A stretch of DNA of 64,000 nt from Pedobacter nototheniae (lineage in GTDB: Bacteria > Bacteroidota > Bacteroidia > Sphingobacteriales > Sphingobacteriaceae): assembly GCF_004335085.1 (NCBI RefSeq), contig NZ_RQRS01000015.1, forward strand, positions 62,001 to 126,000. Reading direction: 5' to 3'. Position 1 is the first letter of the stretch; each line of letters opens with the position of its first letter. Of the stretch, positions 8,539 to 17,240 are shown piece after piece. Under the pieces are notes generated by a model. That model was not told where the DNA came from, ran no database searches, and worked only from the letters and a program-made list of their open reading frames with translations. Made by a program: the position numbers and the translations under genes.

Positions 8539-10440
8539 ATGACAATAGAACAATTGATTTGGTTAGTTCCATTACTACCTTTTTTAGGCTTTGTAATTAA
8601 TGGACTGGGCAGAAACTCTTTATCAAAAGGGCTTGTTGGTGTTATTGGAAGTGGAGTAATCCTGGCTTCTTTTATCATTAGCCTTTTTATCTTTTTTAGC
8701 TTAAATGGCGATGCACAAAAATCTCACGAAGTATTTTTATTTGATTGGATAAGTGCTGGCAAATTACACATTCCATTATCTTTTCTGGTTGATCCTTTAA
8801 GTTCAATCATGCTTTTAATTATAACTGGTATTGGTTTTCTAATCCATTTATATTCTACTAGCTATATGCACGATGATGCAGGTTTTGGTAAATTCTTTAG
8901 TTACTTAAATCTGTTTGTTTTCTTTATGCTTTTATTGGTATTAGGATCAAACTACATCGTAATGTTTATCGGTTGGGAAGGCGTTGGATTATGCTCTTAT
9001 CTTTTAATCGGGTTTTGGTATACCAACAGTGCTTACGCTTCAGCAGCTAAAAAAGCTTTCGTAATGAACCGTATAGGTGATTTAGGCTTTTTACTAGGAG
9101 TGTTTTTAATTTTCAATACCTTCGGAAGTGTGGAGTTTGCTAAAGTATTTCCTCTGGCCGCCAACATGATGCCAGGCAAAGAAACTTTGACACTAATTAC
9201 CATCTTATTATTTATTGGTGCCTGCGGTAAATCTGCTCAGCTGCCTTTATTTACCTGGTTACCTGATGCAATGGCTGGACCAACGCCTGTATCTGCCTTA
9301 ATTCACGCAGCAACAATGGTAACGGCAGGTATCTATATGATCGCACGTTCAAGTGTATTATTCGATCTGGCACCGTTAACTCAAAATATTATCGCAATTA
9401 TAGGTACAGCAACCGCTTTAATTGCTGCAATTATTGCTTTAACACAAACCGATATTAAAAAAGTACTGGCTTATTCAACAGTATCTCAATTAGGATATAT
9501 GTTTTTAGGTTTAGGCGTTGGTGCTTACACAGGATCATTCTTCCACGTATTAACACACGCATTCTTTAAAGCTTTATTATTTTTAGGTGCAGGTTCGGTT
9601 ATTCATGCTATGCACCACGAGCAAGATATGCGCCATATGGGTGGACTAAGAAAGAAACTTCCTGTTACTTTTTTAACCATGATGATTGGTACCATCGCAA
9701 TTGCAGGCTTACCTCCGTTCTCTGGTTTCTTCTCAAAAGATGAAATTTTGGCAAACGCTTATCAGCACAATAAAGTACTTTGGGCAATTGGTTTGTTTAC
9801 GGCTTTTTTAACGGCGTTTTATATGTTCAGAATGATGTTCCTTACTTTCTCCGGAAAATACAGAGGTACACATCATGCAGAAAGCCACATCCACGAATCG
9901 CCAAAAGCAATGACTATTCCATTAATTATTTTAGCGGTTTTAGCTGCAATTGGTGGAGTAATCAATATTCCTCATGTATTTGGTGGAAACGAATGGTTAG
10001 CACACTGGTTATCGGGTGCCAAAGTTTCACAACACGAGTTAGGTTTAGATCATGCTACTGAGTATGCTTTAATGGGCGTATCAGTGTTAGCTGCTTTGGC
10101 TGCTACAATTTACGCATATAGTAAATATGTTAAAGGAGCACACGTTCCGGTTGCTGATGAAGCACCACGCTCTGCACTTGCGAAATTATCTTACAACAAA
10201 TTCTATTTAGATGAGGTTTATGATTTCTTAATTACTAAACCACTTGATGCACTTTCTAAGTTTTTCTATAGAATATTGGATAATAAAGTGATTGATGGAA
10301 TTGTAAACGGATTAGGCTGGAGCACAAGCGAAGCAAGTAAAGGCATTCGTTTGTTGCAAAGTGGAAACGTAGGTTTCTATATATTTATGATGGTATTCGG
10401 TATCATCGCATTGTTATTGTATACATTTTTCTACATATAA
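8539..10440 (+). CDS. nuoL: NADH-quinone oxidoreductase subunit L
   Basis: NuoL is the distal antiporter-like proton-pumping subunit, 633 residues with many helices and the long lateral helix at the C-terminus. The proton-path glutamate is in FIGWEGVGLCSYLLIGFW, and the conserved lysine and histidine region is in LPDAMAGPTPVSALIHAATM. The extra C-terminal region containing SYNKFYLDEVYDFLI distinguishes NuoL from NuoM and NuoN. Confidence 0.97.
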   Translation: MTIEQLIWLVPLLPFLGFVINGLGRNSLSKGLVGVIGSGVILASFIISLFIFFSLNGDAQKSHEVFLFDWISAGKLHIPLSFLVDPLSSIMLLIITGIGFLIHLYSTSYMHDDAGFGKFFSYLNLFVFFMLLLVLGSNYIVMFIGWEGVGLCSYLLIGFWYTNSAYASAAKKAFVMNRIGDLGFLLGVFLIFNTFGSVEFAKVFPLAANMMPGKETLTLITILLFIGACGKSAQLPLFTWLPDAMAGPTPVSALIHAATMVTAGIYMIARSSVLFDLAPLTQNIIAIIGTATALIAAIIALTQTDIKKVLAYSTVSQLGYMFLGLGVGAYTGSFFHVLTHAFFKALLFLGAGSVIHAMHHEQDMRHMGGLRKKLPVTFLTMMIGTIAIAGLPPFSGFFSKDEILANAYQHNKVLWAIGLFTAFLTAFYMFRMMFLTFSGKYRGTHHAESHIHESPKAMTIPLIILAVLAAIGGVINIPHVFGGNEWLAHWLSGAKVSQHELGLDHATEYALMGVSVLAALAATIYAYSKYVKGAHVPVADEAPRSALAKLSYNKFYLDEVYDFLITKPLDALSKFFYRILDNKVIDGIVNGLGWSTSEASKGIRLLQSGNVGFYIFMMVFGIIALLLYTFFYI

Positions 10441-10461
10441 AAAAGGGTTCAAAATTAAATA

Positions 10462-11925
10462 ATGGAACAACTTTTACTACTTATATTTCTACCGCTTGCA
10501 GGTGCCGTTATTACCGCATTTTCGGGCAAGTCGGCCAAAATAATTTCTACCGTAATCGCGGTGATTTCTTTAGGTCTGGCTTTGTTTATGGCTTGCAGTT
10601 TTATTCCTGATGCCAGCACACAGTTTGAAGCAAACCTACCATGGATTGCCGATTTAGGTATTCGTTTCCATGCAGGTATTGATGGAATTAGCATGCTTGT
10701 GGTTTTACTAACAAACATTTTAATCCCGATTATCATTTTATCAAGTTACAAGCACGATTATAAAAGTCCATCTGCATTTTACGCTTTAATCCTTTTTATG
10801 CAAACTGGTTTATTGCTTGTATTTACAGCGATGGATGCGTTTTTATTCTACATTGGATGGGAAGCAGCTTTAATTCCGATTTATTTTATCTGCGCAGTTT
10901 GGGGCGGTAAAGATCGTATTCGTATTAACATGAAGTTTTTTGTTTATACCATAGCAGGATCTTTATTTATGTTAATGGGGATTATTTATCTGTATTTACA
11001 AAACCCGGCACACAACTTTGATATCCAGGCTTTCTACTCGTTAAACCTTGATGCCAATCAACAGGGCTGGATTTTTTGGGCTTTCTTTATCGCATTCGCG
11101 ATTAAAATGCCAATTTTCCCTTTCCATACGTGGCAACCAGATACCTATACAGCGGCGCCAACTCAGGGTACCATGCTTTTATCAGGTATCATGCTTAAAA
11201 TGGGTATTTATGGCGTAATCAGATGGTTGTTGCCAATCGTACCGCAAGGGGTACACGATTGGGCTAATGTAGCCATCGTACTATCAATTATAGGTATTGT
11301 TTACGCTTCAGTTATTGCATTTACCCAAAAAGATGCCAAGCGTTTAGTTGCTTATTCATCTATTGCCCACGTAGGATTAATATCTGCAGGTATTTTTGCA
11401 TTAAACCAACAAGGCATGCAAGGCGCAATGGTGCAAATGTTAAGTCACGGTATTAACGTGGTAGGTTTGTTCTTTGTATTGGATATTATCTATTCTCGTT
11501 TAAAAACGAATAAAATAGAAGATTTGGGCGGTATCGCTAAAGTTGCACCACAACTGGCAATCGTTTTCTTAATTATTGTTTTAGGAACGGTAGCTTTACC
11601 AGGAACAAACGGTTTTATAGGAGAGTTTCTTTTGTTAATGGGCGTTTATAACTATAGTATTTGGGCAGCTGCAATTGCTGGCTTAACCATTATTTTCGGC
11701 GCCGTTTACATGTTGCGTATGTATCAAAACGTAATGCTTGGCAAAACCAACGAATTAACCATCAGTTTTACTGATATCAACGGGACAGAGAAATTAGTCC
11801 TTTATATTATTTGTGCATTAATTATTGTTTTGGGTGTGTATCCAAAGCCATTGTTGCACTTAACAGAGGCATCTGTACAACATTTATTAGAGCAGGTAAA
11901 TCAAAAATTAAACACAGTAAATTAA
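10462..11925 (+). CDS. nuoM: NADH-quinone oxidoreductase subunit M
   Basis: NuoM is the central antiporter-like proton-pumping subunit, 487 residues and about 14 helices. The key glutamate lies in FYIGWEAALIPIYFICAVWG, and the second half contains FPFHTWQPDTYTAAPTQGTM followed by SHGINVVGLFF. It starts 21 bases after nuoL and ends 3 bases before nuoN, within the same transcript. Confidence 0.96.
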   Translation: MEQLLLLIFLPLAGAVITAFSGKSAKIISTVIAVISLGLALFMACSFIPDASTQFEANLPWIADLGIRFHAGIDGISMLVVLLTNILIPIIILSSYKHDYKSPSAFYALILFMQTGLLLVFTAMDAFLFYIGWEAALIPIYFICAVWGGKDRIRINMKFFVYTIAGSLFMLMGIIYLYLQNPAHNFDIQAFYSLNLDANQQGWIFWAFFIAFAIKMPIFPFHTWQPDTYTAAPTQGTMLLSGIMLKMGIYGVIRWLLPIVPQGVHDWANVAIVLSIIGIVYASVIAFTQKDAKRLVAYSSIAHVGLISAGIFALNQQGMQGAMVQMLSHGINVVGLFFVLDIIYSRLKTNKIEDLGGIAKVAPQLAIVFLIIVLGTVALPGTNGFIGEFLLLMGVYNYSIWAAAIAGLTIIFGAVYMLRMYQNVMLGKTNELTISFTDINGTEKLVLYIICALIIVLGVYPKPLLHLTEASVQHLLEQVNQKLNTVN

Positions 11926-11928
11926 GCA

Positions 11929-13302
11929 ATGAATATTATTATAACCATTAGTATAACAGCTTTTTTAGTGCTTTATGCAGGTTTGTTTAAAGCAAAAAAA
12001 GCATTACTACCGCTTACCGTTGTTGGCTTACTTACTGCGTTAGGATTTACCTTCTGTGCCTGGGGAGGCAACGCCGTTCATTTTGGAATGATGCAAACTG
12101 ATAACTTCGCTCTTGCATTTTCAGGAATCTGCATTATAGGCACGTTATTTATTTTCTTGCTTACCCAAAATTATTTTCACTCAAAAAGTGATAATATAGC
12201 CGAATATTATACACTAATCCTTTTCGCATTGGCAGGTATGATTATGATGGTTTCTTACAAAAACATGGCCATGCTATTCGTTGGTTTAGAAATCATGTCG
12301 GTAAGTTTATACATCCTCGCAGGGATTAGAAAGAAAGATTTTGCCTCAAACGAAGCCTCTTTAAAATACTTTTTAATGGGTGCTTTCTCAACAGGCTTCC
12401 TATTATTCGGTATTACTTTAATTTACGGTGCAACAGGATCATTTGATTTAGATAAAATTGAAGCTTATTTAGTTGCAAACCCACAGTCAGTTTCGCCTAT
12501 TTTTTACCCAGGAGTAATTTTAATGATGATTGGATTAAGCTTTAAAATAGGTGCTGCTCCTTTCCATTTCTGGACACCAGACGTGTACGAAGGCTCCCCA
12601 TCTTTAATTACAGCTTTTATGAGTACGGTTGTTAAAACCGCTGGCTTTGCGGCTTTCTTAAGGTTATTTGCAGGTGCATTGTCGCCACTTCATGATTTCT
12701 GGGTAATGCCGCTAATGGTTATCGTTTGCTTAACCTTATTTATTGGTAATGTTACCGCATTATTCCAAAAGAATTTCAAGCGTATGCTTGCTTATTCAAG
12801 TATTTCACATGCTGGGTATCTGCTATTCTCGTTAATTTATGTATCACCACAATCAGGCAATAATGTTTTAGTTTATGCAGCAGCTTATACTTTTGCTTCA
12901 ATTATAGCTTTTGCAGTCTTAATTTTGGTTAAACAAAAAACAGGTAGCGATAGCTTCGAAAGCTTTAATGGCCTAGGTAAGCGCAATCCTTTAGTAGCAT
13001 TGTGTTTAACTGTTGCTATGCTATCATTAGCTGGTATTCCTTTAACAGCGGGCTTTATAGGTAAATACTTAATGTTTTTAAATGTAATGTCAGACTACCG
13101 AATTCTTTTGGTTGCTTTCGCTGTTTTAAATGCATTAGTAGGTTTTTACTATTATTTCAAAGTAATTGTAGCCATGTACTTTAAAGATGGAGCTGAAACC
13201 GAGCTAAATACGCCTATTCAATACAAAGTTGTTCTGTTAATATCTGTAATTATTACGATTGTAATCGGAGTTTATCCGGCAATCATTTTAAACCTGATTT
13301 AA
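11929..13302 (+). CDS. nuoN: NADH-quinone oxidoreductase subunit N
   Basis: NuoN is the third antiporter-like subunit, 457 residues, and is the last gene of the operon. The conserved glutamate is in MLFVGLEIMSVSLYILAGI, and GAAPFHFWTPDVYEGSPSL is a strong family signature. The stop at 13302 lies only 25 bases from the converging response-regulator gene. No clear terminator hairpin is seen in that short interval. Confidence 0.96.
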   Translation: MNIIITISITAFLVLYAGLFKAKKALLPLTVVGLLTALGFTFCAWGGNAVHFGMMQTDNFALAFSGICIIGTLFIFLLTQNYFHSKSDNIAEYYTLILFALAGMIMMVSYKNMAMLFVGLEIMSVSLYILAGIRKKDFASNEASLKYFLMGAFSTGFLLFGITLIYGATGSFDLDKIEAYLVANPQSVSPIFYPGVILMMIGLSFKIGAAPFHFWTPDVYEGSPSLITAFMSTVVKTAGFAAFLRLFAGALSPLHDFWVMPLMVIVCLTLFIGNVTALFQKNFKRMLAYSSISHAGYLLFSLIYVSPQSGNNVLVYAAAYTFASIIAFAVLILVKQKTGSDSFESFNGLGKRNPLVALCLTVAMLSLAGIPLTAGFIGKYLMFLNVMSDYRILLVAFAVLNALVGFYYYFKVIVAMYFKDGAETELNTPIQYKVVLLISVIITIVIGVYPAIILNLI

Positions 13303-13327
13303 GTGGTTTATCAGATAGGAAAGAAAG

Positions 13328-14017
13328 TTAAACTAAACTGAAATAGTTTGATATGGTATTTTTATAAGTGTGACCAACGGAAAGAACAATTCCATTGCTA
13401 AGATAGATAAAGTCGTTTTTAAATTTTTCTACATGTTTTGTAGATATAATGAAAGATTTATGGATTCTAATAAAATAAAGATGATCTTTCAATTTTTCTT
13501 CCATATCAGAAAGCTTTAAAAGTGTAGTTAATAATTTGTCTTTTGTATTTATTATTATATAGTTTCCAGAAGCTTTAATATAGATAATTTCTTCTGCCTG
13601 AATTTTTAATAGCTCTTTATTTTCTTTTATTTTTATAAAAACGAAAGGATCTTTAAGGTGATTAAATACAAATGAAATGATAGCTTCAAATTTTTGAAAA
13701 CTAAAAGGCTTGGTCAAAAACTCGGTTGCTTTTACCTTATACCCATCTAAGGTATATTGCAAATGACCACTAACTAAAATTAAAAATTTAGTTTTATGCC
13801 TAACTTTATTTGCCAACTCTAAACCAGATAGTTCAGGCATTTCAATATCCGTAAATAAAATATCAATAGAATCTTTCATTTGCATAATCTCATGCAAAGC
13901 CGTTGTAGAATTAGAATAACTTTTTATTAATGTTAGTTCAGGTACATCTTCAATATATTCTCTAAGTTGTTCAAGAACTGCAGGTTCATCATCAATAATT
14001 ATGCAAGTAAGAGCCAT
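13328..14017 (-). CDS. LytTR-family response regulator
   Basis: A 229-residue two-domain regulator. The receiver domain (about 1-120) has the acidic pair in IIIDDEP, the phosphoacceptor aspartate at residue 57 in FTDIEMPELSG, and a conserved lysine in FLTKPFSF. The C-terminal LytTR DNA-binding domain (about 130-229) shows EIIYIKASGNYIIINT and FIRIHKSFIIS. I use the ATG at 14017; a TTG immediately upstream is less likely. No sensor kinase is adjacent. It is divergent from the double-glycine peptide gene, so control of that locus is plausible, but this is inferred from position only. Confidence 0.9.
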   Translation of the reverse strand: MALTCIIIDDEPAVLEQLREYIEDVPELTLIKSYSNSTTALHEIMQMKDSIDILFTDIEMPELSGLELANKVRHKTKFLILVSGHLQYTLDGYKVKATEFLTKPFSFQKFEAIISFVFNHLKDPFVFIKIKENKELLKIQAEEIIYIKASGNYIIINTKDKLLTTLLKLSDMEEKLKDHLYFIRIHKSFIISTKHVEKFKNDFIYLSNGIVLSVGHTYKNTISNYFSLV

Positions 14018-14086
14018 CAATCTTTAGATTATTTTTATAAAACAATTTTCTGATTAGGGAAGATCTCAAAAGTTTACAATGATATA

Positions 14087-14094
14087 CAAAAATA
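14087..14094 (-). promoter_or_regulatory. Possible promoter of the LytTR regulator
   Basis: On the minus strand these bases read TATTTTTG, a match to TAnnTTTG, 69 bases upstream of the regulator ATG. No convincing -33 element was found at the expected spacing, so confidence is limited. Confidence 0.35.
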
Positions 14095-14129
14095 ATTTGC
14101 TTTAGGACAGCTATTTCTAAGGTTTTAAA

Positions 14130-14161
14130 ATTTCATCCTTGAAAAACACGATTTCATCCTT
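14130..14161. promoter_or_regulatory. Pair of direct repeats spaced 21 bp, candidate operator
   Basis: ATTTCATCCTT occurs at 14130-14140 and again at 14151-14161, start to start 21 bp, i.e. two helical turns. Known LytTR regulators bind paired direct repeats at about this spacing. A near-consensus -7 box, TAAATTTT at 14179-14186, follows. If it is used, the repeats would lie at about -63 to -32 relative to the start of transcription. A second word, AAAGTTTACA, also occurs twice (14069-14078 and 14190-14199), but 121 bp apart. Confidence 0.5.
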
Positions 14162-14268
14162 AAAATAAAAAAGTGATATAAATTTTAGCAAAGTTTACAT
14201 TAATAAAAAACAAACTGCGCAGGTGAGTTTTCGTTAATTAATAAATGTTTAACTTAAAAAAACTAAAA

Positions 14269-14454
14269 ATGAAAAATTTAGAATTACAAAATTTTGGTGT
14301 TCTGGAAATGCGCACAAATGAAATGAAGAGTATCGATGGTGGTTGTCCAGGAATAGAATGGTTACAAGGATATAATGCTTGTATGGAAATTGGTAACGAT
14401 GGTGAAAGAGAAATGGCACTAGGCATTTTTTTTGGGCTCTGGGGGGGGGCCTGA
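14269..14454 (+). CDS. Double-glycine leader peptide, bacteriocin-like or signalling precursor
   Basis: The 61-residue product has a leader of the Bacteroidota GG type: starting MKNLELQNFGVLEM, continuing to EMKSIDGG, with cleavage expected after Gly25. The predicted core is 36 residues with cysteines at core positions 1 and 13, and ends FFGLWGGA. A C39-peptidase ABC transporter and an HlyD adaptor are encoded downstream, consistent with cleavage and export. An upstream ATG at 14245 would add eight residues, but the leader consensus favours 14269. The 3' end contains T8 (14426-14433) and G9 (14441-14449) tracts, and loss or gain of one G would replace the last residues. The function of the mature peptide is unknown. 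Confidence 0.82.
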   Translation: MKNLELQNFGVLEMRTNEMKSIDGGCPGIEWLQGYNACMEIGNDGEREMALGIFFGLWGGA

Positions 14455-14508
14455 CTTAGTGAATGATTAATTAAATGGGCAAAACTGTTCTGCTAATTAG
14501 ACCATAAT

Positions 14509-14555
14509 GCTTGCATTGAGGTTGTCTATTAAATCCTCAATGCAAGCCAGTTTTA
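14509..14555 (+). terminator. Long hairpin after the peptide gene
   Basis: GCTTGCATTGAGG (14509-14521) and CCTCAATGCAAGC (14535-14547) form a perfect 13-bp stem with a 13-base loop. The following CAGTTTTAAA is only weakly U-rich, so it may be a leaky terminator or an mRNA-stabilising stem. Either would allow the peptide to be made in excess over the downstream export genes. Confidence 0.6.
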
Positions 14556-14683
14556 AATAGAATGTCATTAAAGGGCCGGAGAGGAAATAGACTTTAAAAA
14601 AAAAGCAATCTTAGCGATTAAATTCTACTCTCATACTGTAAATATAAATTTATGCCCATTGCTTTTATTAATACCTATTGTTT

Positions 14684-15322
14684 ATGCTTAAATTTCTTTT
14701 TTTCTTTATTTTCTTACCAAATATAGTGCTGGCACAAATGGGCGAGTATAATATTAAAGGAGATTTTGGAAAAGACAACGCAAATAAATTTGCTTATTTA
14801 CATTTATCACAAATTGACGATAGATCGGAAGAGTTAATAGCTATCCCAATTAACAACAATCAGTTTTTTATTAATAAGCAAATTGATAAAAAAAAGCGTT
14901 TATGTATTTTTGGTATTATTTTCACTTCAAAAAGGGGAGATATTACTATAGATGAATTTAATGAAATGAAAAAAGACATGGATTTTTATCTTAATCATAA
15001 GCTATTAATCGTGTTGGAAGATAGTGTGCATATTGATTTTAAATCCCCTATAACCCAAAGTATTGTAAATGGTGGTAAACTTACTAATGAAAGTGTTTTA
15101 TGCCAGAAAGCAACGAAGGATAATACTTATTTAGAATTTATAATTTCTCATCCTGATTCTCCATTTTCATTACTTTGTTTAAAGGCAATAAATAGAATAA
15201 AGAATATGTCTATTTATACAAAGAACCTTGAAAATATAAATACAAGCGAGTTATTTAATAAACTTTCTGATAGGCTGAAACAGTCTTTTGAGGGAAAGGA
15301 ATATACTAAAGAGTACCAGTAA
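14684..15322 (+). CDS. Secreted DUF4369-like protein without a thioredoxin domain
   Basis: A 212-residue protein with an N-terminal signal peptide (hydrophobic FLFFFIFLPNIVLA, cleavage expected before QMGEY). The first part resembles the DUF4369 module that normally precedes a TlpA/AhpC thioredoxin domain in Bacteroidota, and the middle contains SHPDSPFSLLCLKA, also typical of those proteins. The chain ends at FEGKEYTKEYQ, about where the thioredoxin domain would begin, and no CxxC motif is present. The ATG at 14684 is preferred over a TTG at 14678. Lying between the precursor and the exporter, it could be an immunity or accessory protein; this is speculation. Confidence 0.65.
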   Translation: MLKFLFFFIFLPNIVLAQMGEYNIKGDFGKDNANKFAYLHLSQIDDRSEELIAIPINNNQFFINKQIDKKKRLCIFGIIFTSKRGDITIDEFNEMKKDMDFYLNHKLLIVLEDSVHIDFKSPITQSIVNGGKLTNESVLCQKATKDNTYLEFIISHPDSPFSLLCLKAINRIKNMSIYTKNLENINTSELFNKLSDRLKQSFEGKEYTKEYQ

Positions 15323-15410
15323 AACAACAAAATTAATGTTATCTGTTAATTGAATTTTCTTTATGTGCCTGTGGTCGTTATTGGTTGGCTATTGTTCTTT
15401 TTAAGATACC

Positions 15411-16616
15411 ATGACTGGGTTACCTTTTGTTTATATTACCAATCAAAAATACATGCCTCCTATACAAGAAACCAACCTGCCTAACACCAGATTAGTTTAC
15501 TTTCGCCAGACCAGCGCCCGCTCACAATTAATTTATAGTACAACAATAGCTGCTGTTTTGTTGGCATTAGGTGCTTTACCTTTTTTATATGCTACGGTAA
15601 GCGTAAAGGGTACTGGTTTACTACAAAGTAGTGTAGAAAAAGCAGAGCTATTGGCACCAGCAAACGGCAGGTTAATAGCCATTAACTTAAGCGATAACCA
15701 AAAAGTAAAAAAAGGAGCAACGCTATTAACTATAGATGCCACCTTAGCCAACCAACAAAATAACATTATAAACAATAGCCAAAGCCAATTGCAGCAGCAA
15801 TTAAATGATGCGCAAAAACTTATTAAAGTCGTAAGTAAAGCATTGTCAATTAATAATTACCAACTGCAAACTGCCCTTTACACGGCAAGCTTTCAACAAT
15901 ATCAAGAGCAATTACAAAATGCGGTAAACGCAAAAGAGCAAGCCTTACACATTTATCAACGATATAAAACATTATTTGAAAAAAAGGCAGTTGCCCAATC
16001 AGAGTATGAGCAATATCAGTTTAACTATAATCAAGCTTTATCTGATTATGAAATGGTAAACAGAAAGTTTATAACCCAATGGCAAACAGAAGCCAACCAA
16101 TACCGTAATGAGCTGCGCACTTTGCAAAACCAAAAAGTACAACTAAACGATCAGGTAAAGCAATATACTTTAAAAGCACCCATAACAGGTTCCGTACAAA
16201 ATTTAATGGGTTTGCAAAATGGTGCTTATGTTTATGCTAACCAAAAGCTGGGCGAAATTAGCCCTGATAGCTTATTATTAGCTTATTGCTATATTAAACC
16301 TGCCGATATTGGTTTGATAAGAAAAGGGCAGCAAGTGCGGATTCAAATAGATGCTTTTAACTACAACCAATGGGGTATGCTTACCGGCAAAGTAATAGAT
16401 ATTGCCGATGATATTGTGATGCAAAATAACAATCCTTTTTTTAAAGTAAAATGCGGGCTGGATAAAAACTACCTGCAATTAAAAAATGGGTACAAAGGGC
16501 AAATAAAAAAAGGGATGACGTTTAGCGCCCATTTTACCGTTGCCAAACGCAGCTTATATCAATTATTATACGATAAGGTAGATGATTGGCTAAACCCGAA
16601 TGGAGGTTTAAGGTAA
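15411..16616 (+). CDS. HlyD-family periplasmic adaptor of the peptide exporter
   Basis: This 401-residue membrane fusion protein has one N-terminal transmembrane helix (about residues 40-63), then a lipoyl-like half (ELLAPANGRLIAINL), a long coiled coil rich in Gln/Asn (about 115-250), the second lipoyl half (YTLKAPITGSVQNLMGLQNG) and a beta-barrel part. It should bridge the inner-membrane ABC transporter to an outer-membrane TolC-type channel, which is not encoded nearby. The start may be ATG 15411 or the internal ATG at 15453 (MPPIQETN). It lies between the peptide and the C39 transporter genes. Confidence 0.88.
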   Translation: MTGLPFVYITNQKYMPPIQETNLPNTRLVYFRQTSARSQLIYSTTIAAVLLALGALPFLYATVSVKGTGLLQSSVEKAELLAPANGRLIAINLSDNQKVKKGATLLTIDATLANQQNNIINNSQSQLQQQLNDAQKLIKVVSKALSINNYQLQTALYTASFQQYQEQLQNAVNAKEQALHIYQRYKTLFEKKAVAQSEYEQYQFNYNQALSDYEMVNRKFITQWQTEANQYRNELRTLQNQKVQLNDQVKQYTLKAPITGSVQNLMGLQNGAYVYANQKLGEISPDSLLLAYCYIKPADIGLIRKGQQVRIQIDAFNYNQWGMLTGKVIDIADDIVMQNNNPFFKVKCGLDKNYLQLKNGYKGQIKKGMTFSAHFTVAKRSLYQLLYDKVDDWLNPNGGLR

Positions 16617-16731
16617 ACAAAAAGCAAAGATGAAAGGATAAGATACTTATACATTAACCTCAATCCTGGTCACAACCTCAATTAACATCAGCCTCAACCA
16701 GTGCTTAAAACTTACCTAAATAAAATAAATT

Positions 16732-17214
16732 ATGAGTGCAAACAACAAAATCTCAGCAGAAATTACCGCTGCACAAGCAATCGCTATTACAACCAGCATT
16801 GCGGATTTAAAAACCAATTTAAGTCCGGTTTTACTATTTAACCTAACCCCAGATGAACGAAGGTTTATGCTTAAAATGGGCGAAAAAACTTTGGCCTTTG
16901 TCGGCAAGGCACTCGATTACGCGGTACAAAACCCAACCTTAGTACCTGCTTTTTTAGATGTGGTTGAAGCTAAAAAAGATTATACACTTGCGGCCGATTT
17001 ATACCGCATTTACCAACAATTAAATACTTTGCTGCAGGCCATTGAAGATAGTACAATGGTAGCCGGCAGTGAAGCTTATGAAGCAGCACTTGTTTTTTAC
17101 GCAGCGGTTAAGAGTGCAACCAGATCGAATGTTACTGGTGTACGAGCCATTTACGATGATTTGAAACAGCAATTTCCAGCCAAACGAGCTAGTAAATCAA
17201 TTAATAACCCCTAA
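16732..17214 (+). CDS. Conserved protein of unknown function in the peptide-export locus
   Basis: A 160-residue, probably all-helical, soluble protein without signal peptide or transmembrane segment. Recognisable stretches are LTPDERRFMLKMGEKTLAFV and AGSEAYEAALVFYAAVKSA. I recall similar proteins of about this length, always labelled hypothetical, in many Bacteroidota, with the LTPDERR and GSEAY words conserved. No enzymatic motif is evident. It lies between the HlyD adaptor and the C39 transporter, separated from the latter by a 21-bp tandem repeat array. Confidence 0.7.
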   Translation: MSANNKISAEITAAQAIAITTSIADLKTNLSPVLLFNLTPDERRFMLKMGEKTLAFVGKALDYAVQNPTLVPAFLDVVEAKKDYTLAADLYRIYQQLNTLLQAIEDSTMVAGSEAYEAALVFYAAVKSATRSNVTGVRAIYDDLKQQFPAKRASKSINNP

Positions 17215-17240
17215 GTTACATAATCAGGATTCGGAGCTCT

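Noticed and set aside
15364-15405. Short open frame MCLWSLLVGYCSF just before the HlyD gene
   Set aside because: At 13 codons it has no leader motif or start signal and could arise by chance; treating it as a second peptide is unsupported.
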